64,000 nucleotides of DNA from contig NZ_KB851219.1 of assembly GCF_000368265.1 (NCBI RefSeq), positions 201,920 to 265,919 on the forward strand. Direction: 5' to 3'. The position numbers and the translations under genes are program-made. This DNA is from Acinetobacter brisouisimilis (GTDB lineage Bacteria; Pseudomonadota; Gammaproteobacteria; Pseudomonadales; Moraxellaceae). Positions 29,040 through 39,174 of this stretch are shown here, in pieces (position 1 is the stretch's first letter; every line of letters starts with the position of its first letter). Below the pieces are notes generated by a model, which saw nothing but the letters and a program-made list of their open reading frames with translations, had not been told where the DNA came from and did not search any database.

Positions 29040-29729
29040 ATGCCACAACCGATTCTTCGCGCCCAGCATTTAAGCCAGCAAATTCAGGTTCAAAACAAAA
29101 CCCTGCAAATCTTACAAGATATTCAGCTTGAAATTTTTGCAGGAGAGCAGGTTGCGATTACGGGGCGTTCGGGTTCAGGCAAATCAACTTTATTAGGTTT
29201 GTTGGCAACGCTGGATCAAGCCAGTTCGGGGCAGCTCTGGCTATGTGAGCAACCTGTACATGAGCTAAATGAAGAACAGCGGGCAAAATTGCGTTTGCAA
29301 TACACAGGGTTTGTTTTCCAGTCTTTTCAGTTACTGAGTCATTTGTCAGCACTGGAAAATGTGCTGTTACCTTTGCGTTTACAACCCAATTTTCATTATG
29401 CCAGCGCGGTTGCCAAAGCTAAAAACCTGTTGCAACAGGTAGGTTTGGAACGTCAGATTGATCAGACACCGCAAGTGTTGTCGGGTGGAGAGCAGCAGCG
29501 TGTTGCGATTGCTCGGGCACTGGTGGCAGAACCGAAAATTATCTTTGCCGATGAACCTACTGGAAACTTAGATGAACAAACAGCGCAAGAAGTAGAGCAG
29601 CTGTTATTTCGCCTCAATCAGGACATGGGCGTAACGCTGGTACTGGTGACGCATGACATGAATCTGGCATCGCAATGTCAGCGGCATTTTATTTTGCATG
29701 ATGGACAGCTTTGTGAACAACAGGGGTAA
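29040..29729 (+). CDS. ybbA: ABC transporter ATPase YbbA
   Basis: A 229-residue LolD/YbbA-type ATPase. Walker [14 protein letters not shown]-loop [18 protein letters not shown], signature [15 protein letters not shown], Walker [13 protein letters not shown] and H-loop LVTHD. ATG 29040 gives [11 protein letters not shown], the same start position as E. coli YbbA; the longer in-frame extension would overlap tesA. Works with YbbP; the pair is placed in the MacB-like type VII ABC class, which do not transport through the membrane in the usual way. Confidence 0.9.
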   Translation: MPQPILRAQHLSQQIQVQNKTLQILQDIQLEIFAGEQVAITGRSGSGKSTLLGLLATLDQASSGQLWLCEQPVHELNEEQRAKLRLQYTGFVFQSFQLLSHLSALENVLLPLRLQPNFHYASAVAKAKNLLQQVGLERQIDQTPQVLSGGEQQRVAIARALVAEPKIIFADEPTGNLDEQTAQEVEQLLFRLNQDMGVTLVLVTHDMNLASQCQRHFILHDGQLCEQQG

Positions 29730-29733
29730 GCCT

Positions 29734-32202
29734 ATGAATCATTTGATTAAACCCTTATTACAGCAGAGTTTTCGCAGTCAGGGTGTGTGGCTGCTGATCG
29801 TGGCTCTCAGTCTGGCGATTTCTGCCACAACTGCCTTGAAATTTAGTAATGGGCAAATTCAGCAAGCGATTTTATTGCAGGCAGCGCAATTGCTGGGTGG
29901 TGATATGGCGATCACAGATACCAAGCCGATTGCTGCCGAATATATCCAGCAGGCAAAACAACAGCAGTTGCAACAGGCTCAGGTGACGGTCTTTAGCAGT
30001 ATGGCACATACGCAAGATCAGTTTGTGATGGTTACGGTCAAAGCCATTGATCAGACATTTCCGTTGCGAGGCAATTTACAAATTCGTCCTGCTACACGAC
30101 AGATTCAGGCAGGAGAGGTCTGGCTGAGTCAACGTGCCCAAGACTTGTTGCACGTCAAACTGGGCGACGCGGTGTTTATTGCCGATGCTGAATTTAAATT
30201 TACAGGGCTGATTGTTCAGGATAGCAATCAGGAAACAGGCTTTTCGGGTTTCTCACCAACAGTGATGATTAATCAGCAAGATGTGGCACGCACACATGCC
30301 ATTCAGGCGGGCAGTCGGATTGAATACCGCTTGTTACTGGCAGGTCAGCCTCAGACAGTACAGGATTATCAGCACTGGTTTAATTTAAAGAATCCACATG
30401 CCAGTGACTCACAGCGTGATCTTGCCAATGCCGATAATAATCTGCAATTACGTACGGCAAAACAGGGCAATACCCGTTTACTCAAACCGCTAGAAAATCT
30501 GGATACTTTCCTGCAACTCACCAATTTGCTGACGATTTTACTCTGTGGTGTTGCGATTGCCTTGTCGAGTCGCCGTTATGTACAACAAACTCAGGATCAG
30601 ATTGCATTACTGCGTTGTCTAGGGGCCAGTCAGCGTCAAATCATGGGTGCAATTGCGATTTTACTCTTAATTGTCATGCTGATTGCTTCAGGCATTGGAG
30701 GTGTTCTAGGTGGGTCATTGGGTATCGGGTTATTACAACTGATGCTGCAATTTGTGCCGAGCCTTCAGATGCAAATTGAAGTGCTTAGCAGTATTTTACA
30801 GCCATTACCGATTGGTTTTTTAACCAGTGCCATCGTCTTGCTTGGGTTTATTTTCCCCAATATTTATCAGCTCTTGCGGACACCGCCAATTCGGGTGATT
30901 CGCCAAGTACCCGCTTTTGGGCGAGTTTATATTTGGACATTTTTGACAGGTCTAACCAGCCTGATTTTATTTAGTGTGTTGTTGACGCATGCGATTCAAC
31001 TGACCTTGCTTGTGCTGCTGAGTGTTTGTGTCGTCGGGCTGTTGATGTATGGCATGTTATGGCTGGTTTTGCGTGAGATTAAACGCAGCCAAAGTAACTG
31101 GGCAATGTATGTGCGTGTACCATCGCAAACAGCGTTACAAATGACGGCGTTGGCACTTGGAATTAGCCTGATTTCGGTGCTGATGGTGCTGCGTACAGAC
31201 TTGTTGTCCCGTTGGCAGCAGCAACTTCCAGCCAATACGCCGAATCAGTTTATTTATGGTTTGCCGCCGATGGACAAGCCAAGTTTTGAGCAACAACTGC
31301 AACGCTATGGCTGGGGAAATACGCTACTCTATCCAAATGTACGTGGACGCTTGATTGCACATAACGATCAGGCATTTACCCCACAGCAGATTGAACAAAA
31401 TAACAGTTTACGCCGTGAACTTAATCTGACCCAGTCTGCAAGCTATCCTGCCGATAATGTTATTACGCAAGGCACAGCTCAACTGCAAAAAGTAGGGGAT
31501 GTCTCTGTCGAAGAAAAAACTGCGCAAAGTTTGGGAATTCGGGTGGGTGATCGCTTAACTTTTGCATTGCCTGAAGGCGAACTGCATGCCAAAGTGGTGA
31601 ATTTACGCCAGGTTGACTGGCAAAGTTTCAGTCCGAATTTTTTCTTTATTTTTGCACCGAAAACTTTGGATGAAAATGCAGGTAGCTACCTTGCCAGCTT
31701 GTATGTACCAGATCGAGACAAAGCTAAGTTATTACAGTTAATTCAGCAGCATAGTACGACAGTCTTTATTGATGTAGGCATGATTCTGGAGCAAATCAAA
31801 CATCTGCTCAATGTCATGGTACAGATTGTCACTTTACTGGCAATTCTGGTGGCAGTTTCTGGGATTTTGGTGCTGCTGGCCTGTCTGAACTTGCTCATGG
31901 ATGAACGCAAGAAAGAAGTAGCGTTAATGCGCGCTTTTGGTAGTTCTCAGGCACAAATCAAAAATATGTTGACCCGTGAATTTGCCATGATGGGGCTGCT
32001 ATCGGGTTTGGTTGCCTGTTTGTTTGCCGAGGTGATTAGTGCGATTGCCAGTTCGAAGTTGCAGTTAAGTCTGCAACTTCATGTAGGTTTGTGGCTGAGT
32101 TTGCCTGTCGGTATGGCGATCTTGTGTGCGTTGGTCGGGCGTTATCGTCTAACTTATCTGACACGGATTAGCCCGTTAAAAAGTCTGCGTGAGCAAAGCT
32201 AG
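29734..32202 (+). CDS. ybbP: ABC transporter permease YbbP (FtsX-like)
   Basis: An 822-residue protein with two FtsX-type permease modules. One N-terminal helix (WLLIVALSLAISATTAL), a large periplasmic domain, a first block of helices (LTNLLTILLCGVAIALS ... CLGASQRQIMGAIA), a middle block (about residues 395-455), a second periplasmic domain, and a final block (VQIVTLLAILVAVSGILVLL ... EVALMRAFGSSQAQI). ATG 29734 has GGGGTAAG before it; the longer frame overlaps ybbA. It probably handles lipids or lipoproteins with YbbA and TesA; this is inference from gene order. Its stop overlaps the convergent rhomboid stop by four bases. Confidence 0.9.
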   Translation: MNHLIKPLLQQSFRSQGVWLLIVALSLAISATTALKFSNGQIQQAILLQAAQLLGGDMAITDTKPIAAEYIQQAKQQQLQQAQVTVFSSMAHTQDQFVMVTVKAIDQTFPLRGNLQIRPATRQIQAGEVWLSQRAQDLLHVKLGDAVFIADAEFKFTGLIVQDSNQETGFSGFSPTVMINQQDVARTHAIQAGSRIEYRLLLAGQPQTVQDYQHWFNLKNPHASDSQRDLANADNNLQLRTAKQGNTRLLKPLENLDTFLQLTNLLTILLCGVAIALSSRRYVQQTQDQIALLRCLGASQRQIMGAIAILLLIVMLIASGIGGVLGGSLGIGLLQLMLQFVPSLQMQIEVLSSILQPLPIGFLTSAIVLLGFIFPNIYQLLRTPPIRVIRQVPAFGRVYIWTFLTGLTSLILFSVLLTHAIQLTLLVLLSVCVVGLLMYGMLWLVLREIKRSQSNWAMYVRVPSQTALQMTALALGISLISVLMVLRTDLLSRWQQQLPANTPNQFIYGLPPMDKPSFEQQLQRYGWGNTLLYPNVRGRLIAHNDQAFTPQQIEQNNSLRRELNLTQSASYPADNVITQGTAQLQKVGDVSVEEKTAQSLGIRVGDRLTFALPEGELHAKVVNLRQVDWQSFSPNFFFIFAPKTLDENAGSYLASLYVPDRDKAKLLQLIQQHSTTVFIDVGMILEQIKHLLNVMVQIVTLLAILVAVSGILVLLACLNLLMDERKKEVALMRAFGSSQAQIKNMLTREFAMMGLLSGLVACLFAEVISAIASSKLQLSLQLHVGLWLSLPVGMAILCALVGRYRLTYLTRISPLKSLREQS

Positions 32203-33011
32203 GCAGGCATATCAAACTGTTTCAGGATCAGGTGCCATAAGGGGAGTAAGCCTGCTTGGACAAGATGCTGACAGTACAGATAACTGGCGATTAACAGCAT
32301 TATCCCAACGCTCAGCCCGAGCAAACTGCCAAGGGTATTACGTCCGTGAACGGTACAGCGATACCAGATCAGGCTTTGCACGACGCCCATGATTGCACCG
32401 CCCAAATGCGCGGCATTGTTAATGTTGGGAATCAGCATGCCCAAAGTGAGGTTGATTCCCATAATGAGCAACAAACTGCGTTTCACCAGGACAAAAGGCA
32501 CATTGGGCAGGTTAGGAAATAATGACAATACAGTCAGGGCACTGCCCAAGCCCATAATTGCGCCCGACGCACCTGCATTGACGCTCGGTAGCAGGGCAGT
32601 ATTGGCGGTTTCTAAGTACAAATAACTATGATGAATATTTAACCAGCTACTGAGCAAGCTGCCTGCTAAACCACAGCAAATATATATGCCTAGAAAATAA
32701 AAACGTCCGAAAATCTGCTCGGCAAGACTGCCAAAAATATACAGCGCCCACATGTTGAGTGCCAAATGCAGAAAACCAAAATGAAAAAACATGCTGGTAA
32801 ATAACCGCACAGGCTCAGACAAAAAGGTCAATGGTGCAAAGTCTGCTCCCCAAGCCAGTGCAGCATCAATGCTTGGTTGACTTGGATTGACACCGACTGC
32901 AATTTGCCATAAATATAACCCAACATTGATACTGATTAAGGTGGCTGTAATCCACCAAAGTTGAACATCAAGGTTGCTGCGATAAAACGGAGGCTGTTGC
33001 ATCTCAGACAT
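32199..33011 (-). CDS. Rhomboid intramembrane serine protease
   Basis: A 270-residue membrane protein with six or seven helices. The catalytic Ser lies in NAGASGAIMGLG (GxSG motif) and the catalytic His in NNAAHLGGAIMG (AHLGG). Also seen is FFHFGFLHLALNMWALYIFGSLAE, the HxxxN loop. It cleaves substrates within the inner membrane. It shares four bases with the end of ybbP in convergent orientation. The physiological substrate is unknown. Confidence 0.88.
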   Translation of the reverse strand: MSEMQQPPFYRSNLDVQLWWITATLISINVGLYLWQIAVGVNPSQPSIDAALAWGADFAPLTFLSEPVRLFTSMFFHFGFLHLALNMWALYIFGSLAEQIFGRFYFLGIYICCGLAGSLLSSWLNIHHSYLYLETANTALLPSVNAGASGAIMGLGSALTVLSLFPNLPNVPFVLVKRSLLLIMGINLTLGMLIPNINNAAHLGGAIMGVVQSLIWYRCTVHGRNTLGSLLGLSVGIMLLIASYLYCQHLVQAGLLPLWHLILKQFDMPA

Positions 33012-33080
33012 GGTATGCTGTGTCGATTTTTTAAAAACTCAGCTTAACATATCGGGTGAGATTGGGAGTAGTTGCACATC

Positions 33081-33758
33081 ATGAAAACATTGTTCATGCG
33101 TATTTTTTTGATTTTAATGACTTTGTTTATGTTGGTTCAACTCTGGGTCTTTGCCAGTTTATTGTGGTGGCGAACGCACCCCGTAGACCGCAGCATGTTT
33201 ATGCGTATCGATGCATTTCAGTATCCCGATGAAACGCTACAACATAAGTGGCGTGATTATGATGAAATCAGCAATCAGTTTAAACATGCTGTCGTGGCAG
33301 CGGAAGATGGTAAATTTTTGCACCATCATGGTTTTGACTTTGAAGGGATGCAGGTTGCCTTACATCGTAACGAAAAAGCAGATGAAATTGTGGCGGGTGG
33401 TTCGACCATTTCTCAGCAACTGGCAAAAAACCTGTTTTTGTTTAATCAGCGTTCTTTCGTTCGCAAAGGGCAAGAAGCCATTGCGACATGGATGATGGAA
33501 CGTATGTGGTCAAAACAACGCATCCTTGAAGTGTATATGAACTCGGTAGAACTGGGGGCTAACATTTATGGTGTCGAAGCGGCATCACGTCATTATTTTC
33601 ATAAAAGTAGCAAAAATCTGACACGTGAACAGGCGATTTTCTTAGCGGCTTTATTGCCGAATCCACGTTATTATCAGCAACATCCAGAAGATGAAAAATT
33701 TAGATTCCGTAAGCGCTTCATTGCGAAATACATCCGATATAGCCAAATTCCAACATAG
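33081..33758 (+). CDS. mtgA: Monofunctional peptidoglycan glycosyltransferase MtgA
   Basis: A 225-residue GT51 enzyme. One N-terminal membrane helix, then motif 1 [18 protein letters not shown] with the catalytic Glu, motif 2 [15 protein letters not shown] and motif 3/4 with [20 protein letters not shown]. No transpeptidase domain, so it only polymerises glycan strands from lipid II. ATG 33081 is used; the reading frame can also start at a TTG nine bases earlier. Confidence 0.94.
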   Translation: MKTLFMRIFLILMTLFMLVQLWVFASLLWWRTHPVDRSMFMRIDAFQYPDETLQHKWRDYDEISNQFKHAVVAAEDGKFLHHHGFDFEGMQVALHRNEKADEIVAGGSTISQQLAKNLFLFNQRSFVRKGQEAIATWMMERMWSKQRILEVYMNSVELGANIYGVEAASRHYFHKSSKNLTREQAIFLAALLPNPRYYQQHPEDEKFRFRKRFIAKYIRYSQIPT

Positions 33759-33857
33759 ACATATTCATTTGCATAGTTTATGTTCAAACTTTATGAAATC
33801 GTCATAAATATGCAGCATACTGTTTAAATAACATGAAAAATACGTATGGAACGACAT

Positions 33858-35966
33858 ATGAATACCGAAGTATCTCCTGCGCCGACACCAGCACCTGTTG
33901 CTAAACGTGTAACTGCCGCGGATTATGCTTATAACGACCGTTATATTAATCGTGAACTCTCGATTTTAGATTTCCATTTACGGGTGCTTGAACAAGCTGT
34001 AGACCCATTACACCCATTACTTGAACGCTTAAATTTTTTATTGATTTTTTCACGCAATCTCGATGAATTTTTTGAGATTCGTGTCGCGGGTGTCATGGAA
34101 CAACTGACTTTGGGTAATGAAAGCCATAGTCCAGATGGTTTGACTCCCAAGCAAGTTTTAGAACAGATCTCAAAAACTGCGCATATTGCGATTGAACGTC
34201 AGTATCGTATTTTAAATCAGGAAATTCTAGCGCGCTTACGTGAAGAGGACATTTGCTTCTTGCGCCGTGGGGAGTTAACTCCTGCGCAAACAGCATGGAT
34301 TAAGAAGTATTTTCAAGAACAGGTTGCGCCTGTACTCACGCCAATTAGTTTAGATCCGGCGCACCCATTTCCGCGTTTGGTCAATAAAAGCTTAAACTTT
34401 ATTGTCACTTTAGAAGGTAAAGATGCCTTTGGTCGTCAAATTGATCTGGCGGTTGTACCTGCGCCACGTTCATTACCGCGAGTAGTTCGCTTGCCTGATG
34501 AATTGACCGATGGTAAAGAACACCATGTCATGCTGTCAGCGATTATTCATGAGCATGTTTCAGACTTATTTCCAGGAATGACGGCAACAGGCTGTTACCA
34601 GTTTAGAGTGACCCGTAATGCCGATCTTGAATTGAATGAAGATGTTGATGATTTAGCAAAAGCACTCAAAGGTGAACTCAGCTCACGTCGTTTTGGTCGC
34701 GCAGTGCGCTTGGAAGTGACAGAAAACTGCCCGAAACATATTTATGAGTATTTGCTGAACGAGTTTGAACTGGATGAAGATCAACTTTATAAAGTTGATG
34801 GTCCTGTCAATTTGGCGCGCTTGTTGTCGAATTTCAAACGCCCACATCTAAAATATGATGCGTTTACGCCAGTGATTCCAAAGGTGCTAACCAAGTCTGA
34901 AAATATCTTTGCGGCAATGCGTAAGCAAGATATTTTACTGCACCATCCGTTTGAATCTTTTGCGCCAGTGATTTCATTTCTGCGTGAAGCTGCACGTGAC
35001 CCACAGGTTTTGGCGATCAAGCAAACTTTGTACCGTAGTGGAGCAAACTCAGAGATTGTGCAGGTGTTGGCAGAAGCCGCTCGTAATGGCAAAGAAGTGA
35101 CTGCGGTGATTGAGTTACGTGCCCGCTTTGATGAAGAGTCCAATATTGAAGTTGCTAATGTTTTGCAAGAGGCAGGAGCAGTCGTGGTATACGGTATTGT
35201 GGGTTATAAAACCCACGCCAAAATGATTTTGGTTGTACGCCGTGAAAACAATAAATTGGTACGTTATGCGCATTTGGGTACAGGTAACTATCATGCGGGT
35301 AATGCACGCATTTATACCGACTATGGCTTGCTGACTACAGAGAAAGAACTTTGCGAAGATGTGCATCGCATTTTCCAAGAACTGACAGGTATGGGGAAAA
35401 TGGCAAAGCTGAAAAAGCTGCTACATGCGCCATTTACGTTACATAGCCACCTCGTCAGTTGTATTGATGATGAAATTGCAGCCGCAAAAGCGGGTAAAGA
35501 AGCAAGAATCATCATTAAAGTGAATGCTTTGACAGAAGTTCAGCTCATTAACAAACTCTATGAAGCTTCACAAGCTGGTGTACAGATTGACTTGATTATT
35601 CGTTCAATTTGTTGCTTACGCCCAGGATTACCTGGTTTATCAGAAAATATTCGGGTACGTTCAATTGTTGGACGTTTTCTTGAACATACGCGAGTGTATT
35701 ATTTTGCCAATCAGGGCAATGCGCGAATTTACTGTTCAAGTGCTGACTGGATGAACCGCAACTTGTTTAATCGCGTAGAAGCCTGTTTCCCGATAGAAGA
35801 TCCTTCACTGCGTAAACGCATTTATCAGTTTGGTTTGCTTAATTATTTACAAGATAATCAGCAGGCATGGTTGTTGCAAGGTGACGGAGTTTGGGTACGT
35901 GTACAGCCAAAACAAGGCGAGCCATTATATAATGCTCAGCAAACCTTGCTTGAATCCTTCCGCTAA
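33858..35966 (+). CDS. ppk1: Polyphosphate kinase 1
   Basis: A 702-residue PPK1 that makes and uses polyphosphate with ATP. N-terminal domain: [20 protein letters not shown] and [15 protein letters not shown]. Catalytic phospholipase-D-like domains: the autophosphorylated His453 lies in [14 protein letters not shown]-like [11 protein letters not shown] precedes it, and [12 protein letters not shown] lies in the last domain. ATG 33858 is chosen over one 12 bases earlier because GGAACG lies before it. Confidence 0.95.
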   Translation: MNTEVSPAPTPAPVAKRVTAADYAYNDRYINRELSILDFHLRVLEQAVDPLHPLLERLNFLLIFSRNLDEFFEIRVAGVMEQLTLGNESHSPDGLTPKQVLEQISKTAHIAIERQYRILNQEILARLREEDICFLRRGELTPAQTAWIKKYFQEQVAPVLTPISLDPAHPFPRLVNKSLNFIVTLEGKDAFGRQIDLAVVPAPRSLPRVVRLPDELTDGKEHHVMLSAIIHEHVSDLFPGMTATGCYQFRVTRNADLELNEDVDDLAKALKGELSSRRFGRAVRLEVTENCPKHIYEYLLNEFELDEDQLYKVDGPVNLARLLSNFKRPHLKYDAFTPVIPKVLTKSENIFAAMRKQDILLHHPFESFAPVISFLREAARDPQVLAIKQTLYRSGANSEIVQVLAEAARNGKEVTAVIELRARFDEESNIEVANVLQEAGAVVVYGIVGYKTHAKMILVVRRENNKLVRYAHLGTGNYHAGNARIYTDYGLLTTEKELCEDVHRIFQELTGMGKMAKLKKLLHAPFTLHSHLVSCIDDEIAAAKAGKEARIIIKVNALTEVQLINKLYEASQAGVQIDLIIRSICCLRPGLPGLSENIRVRSIVGRFLEHTRVYYFANQGNARIYCSSADWMNRNLFNRVEACFPIEDPSLRKRIYQFGLLNYLQDNQQAWLLQGDGVWVRVQPKQGEPLYNAQQTLLESFR

Positions 35967-36011
35967 ATATAAAGCTTCTATTGGGGCTATTTCCCCAAAA
36001 TGTTTAAATGA

Positions 36012-36035
36012 AAAGCCTCAATTGAGGCTTTTCTT
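36012..36035 (+). terminator. Terminator after ppk1
   Basis: AAAGCCTCA / TGAGGCTTT with a 2-base gap, followed by a T-rich run. It lies about 45 bases after the stop. The rest of the gap to 36318 is AT-rich with no recognisable element. Confidence 0.75.
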
Positions 36036-36318
36036 GTATTTTTCAGATACTGCAATCAGTGTTGTTGAATGCTTAAAGTTTTATTTCGATAGATTCAGTA
36101 TGCTTACGGACTTTGTGTAGAGTTTTATATAGTTTGGCAGAAATGAAGATGCACTGCATAAAGTTATCTGGAGATAAGTTGCCTATAAAATATTTTAAAA
36201 TTATATGAAGGAGATCGATGTTTGATGCATAGTATTGAATAAATTTAAGGCATTAGGCAGACTTCGTATTCAAGTTATATCTTAAACTTGATAACGATAA
36301 TAATTTTTTAATTTGAGC

Positions 36319-37048
36319 ATGCTGATGCAACAAGACATGATGACTCTCCCGAATGTAGATATGAATCTGCTTGAACAACCAACTTTGAAAAAGGTTCAAG
36401 CGAAAGAATTGGATCACCTGCCGCGTATTTTACTGTTGTGTGGCTCAAATCGTGAACGATCATACAGTCATTTAGCAGTACTTGAGGCAGGTTGAATTTT
36501 GGAACACTTTGGTGCTGAAGTAAAAATATTTCACCCGAAAGGATTCTCTTTACCTGAAGATACAGATGCTGAACATCCAAAAGTAAAAGAGTTACATGCA
36601 TTATTGACATGGTCTGAAGGCATGGTGTGGTGTTCACCAGAATGCCATGGCGCGATGAGTTCAATCTTTAAATCATAGATTGACTGGATTCCACTTGCAA
36701 GTGGTGCGATTCGAGCAACTCAAGGAAAAACGCTGGCGCTGATGTAGGTGAGTGGGGGGCACAATTATTTAACAGCGTGAATCAAATGCGAATTCTTGGT
36801 CGCTGGATGCGGATGGGATGATTACAATTCCAAACCAATCTTCAATTCCTAAAGCATCTTTAGAGTTTGAAGAAGATGGAAGAATGAAGCCATCGCCTTA
36901 CTATGACCGTATCATTGATGTGATGGAAGAGTTGTTTAAGTTTACTTTACTGACTTATGGACAGGTGAACTACTTCACCGACCGCTACTCAGAACGTAAA
37001 GAATCCGCAGAAGAACTCTCAAAGCGGGTAAATCAGCGGAGTTTGTAA
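36319..37048 (+). pseudogene. arsH: arsH-like NADPH-dependent FMN reductase, inactivated
   Basis: The translation follows ArsH throughout: [96 protein letters not shown] and, in an open final stretch, [20 protein letters not shown]. It is interrupted by TGA (after VLEAG), TAG (after IFKS) and TAG (after LALM), by a one-base loss in a G run near 36750, and by an apparent small insertion near 36815 (GATGG repeated). Three of these are nonsense codons one C-to-T change away from the expected residue. ArsH oxidises methylated and organic trivalent arsenicals; here it cannot work. Confidence 0.88.
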
Positions 37049-37241
37049 ACTCTAGCAATATAAATGCGATTCAATTTTTGAAAAGTTTCTGCTGTTGAAA
37101 ATAGCGAGAACAAGTTTAATACTTCAGGTGATTAAGCTTGATTTTTAGTGGTGGGTTAGATTGTTTAGAAGCAATCCTGAATATGATTGCACCGTTAAAA
37201 TTTTAATTATAAAACGAATAATTCAATAGAGGAGAAAGGCT

Positions 37242-38269
37242 TTGACTCAACTACAGACTGAGATTGATGTGGTCATTATTGGGGGGCAAACGGCTCTTTC
37301 TACAGCTTACTTTTTAAACCGTAAAAAAATTTCATTCGTAATTCTAGATGATCAAAATCAGGCGGGTGGGGCATGGCAGCATACTTGGCAATCATTGCGC
37401 TTTTTTCTCCCAACACATGGAGTTCGCTGTCTGGTTGGCTAATGCCAAAAACCGCAGAGGTCTATCCTACACGTGATGAAGTCATACAATATTTGGCTGC
37501 GTATGAACAACGTTATCAATTCCCAATTATTCGTCCAGTACATGTGGATCATGTTGAATCAAACGGTGCATATTTAGATGTTTATGTGGGAGAAAAATAT
37601 TGGAGAGCCCGAGCTGTAGTCAGTGCAACAGGAACATGGAGTCAACCGCATATTCCTGATTATGCTGGTCATGAAAACTTTCAGGGCATTCAGTTGCATT
37701 CAGCTCATTACATCAACGCAGATTCATTTAAAAATAAAAAAGTCATTGTGGTTGGTTGTGGGAATTCAGGTGCACAAATTCTGGTTGAGATCTCTAAAGT
37801 TGCAAAAACAATTTGGGTCACACCTAATCCACCACAATTTTTACCTGACGATGCCGTCGATGGTTATGTACTCTTTTTAAGAGCAACTGAACGGCTCAAA
37901 GCACAACAGGAAGGTCGGGTCATCGATCAGCCGATTGGTGGATTGGGTGACATCGTGATGATTGACAGTGTTAAAGAGGCAAGAGATAGGGGCGTTTTGA
38001 AGAGTTGGGCTCCTTTTATATCTTTTACAACAAATGCAGTGATTTGGTATGCTGGATTTAAAGCATCTCTCAATCATTTAAAAAGCCTGAACGTCGTGGA
38101 ACCAGATGATACAGTCAAAGTCGTAGGTACACATTCTTTAAAAGTGAATAACTTATGGCTAGTTGGCTATGGTGAATGGGTAGGAACAGCCTCAGCAACA
38201 CTAATTGGTGTATCGAGAACAGCAAAAGCAGCAGTTGATGAAATAGCGGCTTATTTGGCTGATCTATAA
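37242..38269 (+). pseudogene. arsO: ArsO-like flavin monooxygenase, frameshifted
   Basis: Two frames make one flavin-containing monooxygenase of about 342 residues. The first (TTG start, good GGAGAAAGGC before it) has the FAD Rossmann start [19 protein letters not shown] (one glycine short of the usual GGGQ) and [13 protein letters not shown]. After a run of six T at 37401-37406 the frame shifts to [16 protein letters not shown], then the second Rossmann motif VIVVGCGNSGAQILVE. One more T would restore it. Such genes are found in arsenic resistance operons beside arsH. Either a real frameshift or a homopolymer error; the dead arsH next to it supports a true relic. Confidence 0.8.
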
Positions 38270-38380
38270 ATGATTAAAAATACATCATGATTATGCTGGT
38301 TTTTGAATTTTTGCAGCATCAGTTTTGATGATCTTAATCTTTTTAATTGTTCAGTGGTTAAAATTCGGATTTTATTAGTT

Positions 38381-39145
38381 ATGCCATTTACTGTTTCACA
38401 TGCCGTGCTTGCCTTACCACTTGCAAAATTATTTAAACATCAGCTGCCTATGGCGGGTCTTGCAATAGGATGTATGGCACCTGATCTTGCGTGGCTATTC
38501 AGTGCGAACGTGCAATCACACCAATGGTCTAGTCTGATTTTTCCCGATTTGTTGGTTGGTTTATTCTTTGCAGCAGTCTGGTATTGGATTTGGTGTCCTA
38601 TATTTTACGACTATTTTAGAATCAGGGATCCGTTACAGATCATTGGTATAGATGGTTATTGTGATTTCTTTCTTAAATTATCTATAGCAATTATTTTAGG
38701 GGCAATTACCCATTTATTGTGGGATGGTTTTAGTCATGATGATGCTAAAAATATTGCTTTCAAGGAGTTTTTGAGTCAGCCGATTGTATTTTTAAATATA
38801 CAGACTAAAGTTTCTATACTAACGCAGGTTTTATTTTCTATAGTTCCTCTTCCGATCATTTTTTACATGTTATATCGCTATTATAAAGATCATAAGGATG
38901 CACTTCAGGCAAGGTCGATATGTTCACTATTCATCATACGGTGTGTTATGGGTGCAATGATCTGTGGCGTAATACATATTGAAAAATTAACAGAAAATCA
39001 TGTCTATGAAATTATTTCTTGGTTTTCTTATCAAATATTATCCACAAGTGTTTTTAGCTTTTTTAGAGGATTTTTAAGCTATTTTCTACTGACTTCCGGT
39101 ATTTTAAGATTACTCTATATCAAAGAGTTAGCATGCAATGAATAA
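38381..39145 (+). CDS. DUF4184 membrane protein
   Basis: A 254-residue protein with five or six hydrophobic segments. The start MPFTVSHAVLALPLAKLF and GLAIGCMAPDLAWLF are typical of DUF4184, a family of uncharacterised membrane proteins; the His and Asp pattern (SHAVL, APDL, THLLWDGFSHDD) recalls membrane metal-dependent hydrolases of the YdjM type. ATG 38381 is chosen because the family begins here. It converges on wzc. Function unknown. Confidence 0.75.
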   Translation: MPFTVSHAVLALPLAKLFKHQLPMAGLAIGCMAPDLAWLFSANVQSHQWSSLIFPDLLVGLFFAAVWYWIWCPIFYDYFRIRDPLQIIGIDGYCDFFLKLSIAIILGAITHLLWDGFSHDDAKNIAFKEFLSQPIVFLNIQTKVSILTQVLFSIVPLPIIFYMLYRYYKDHKDALQARSICSLFIIRCVMGAMICGVIHIEKLTENHVYEIISWFSYQILSTSVFSFFRGFLSYFLLTSGILRLLYIKELACNE

Positions 39146-39174
39146 AAAAGAGGAGCCGAAGCTCCTTAAATTGG

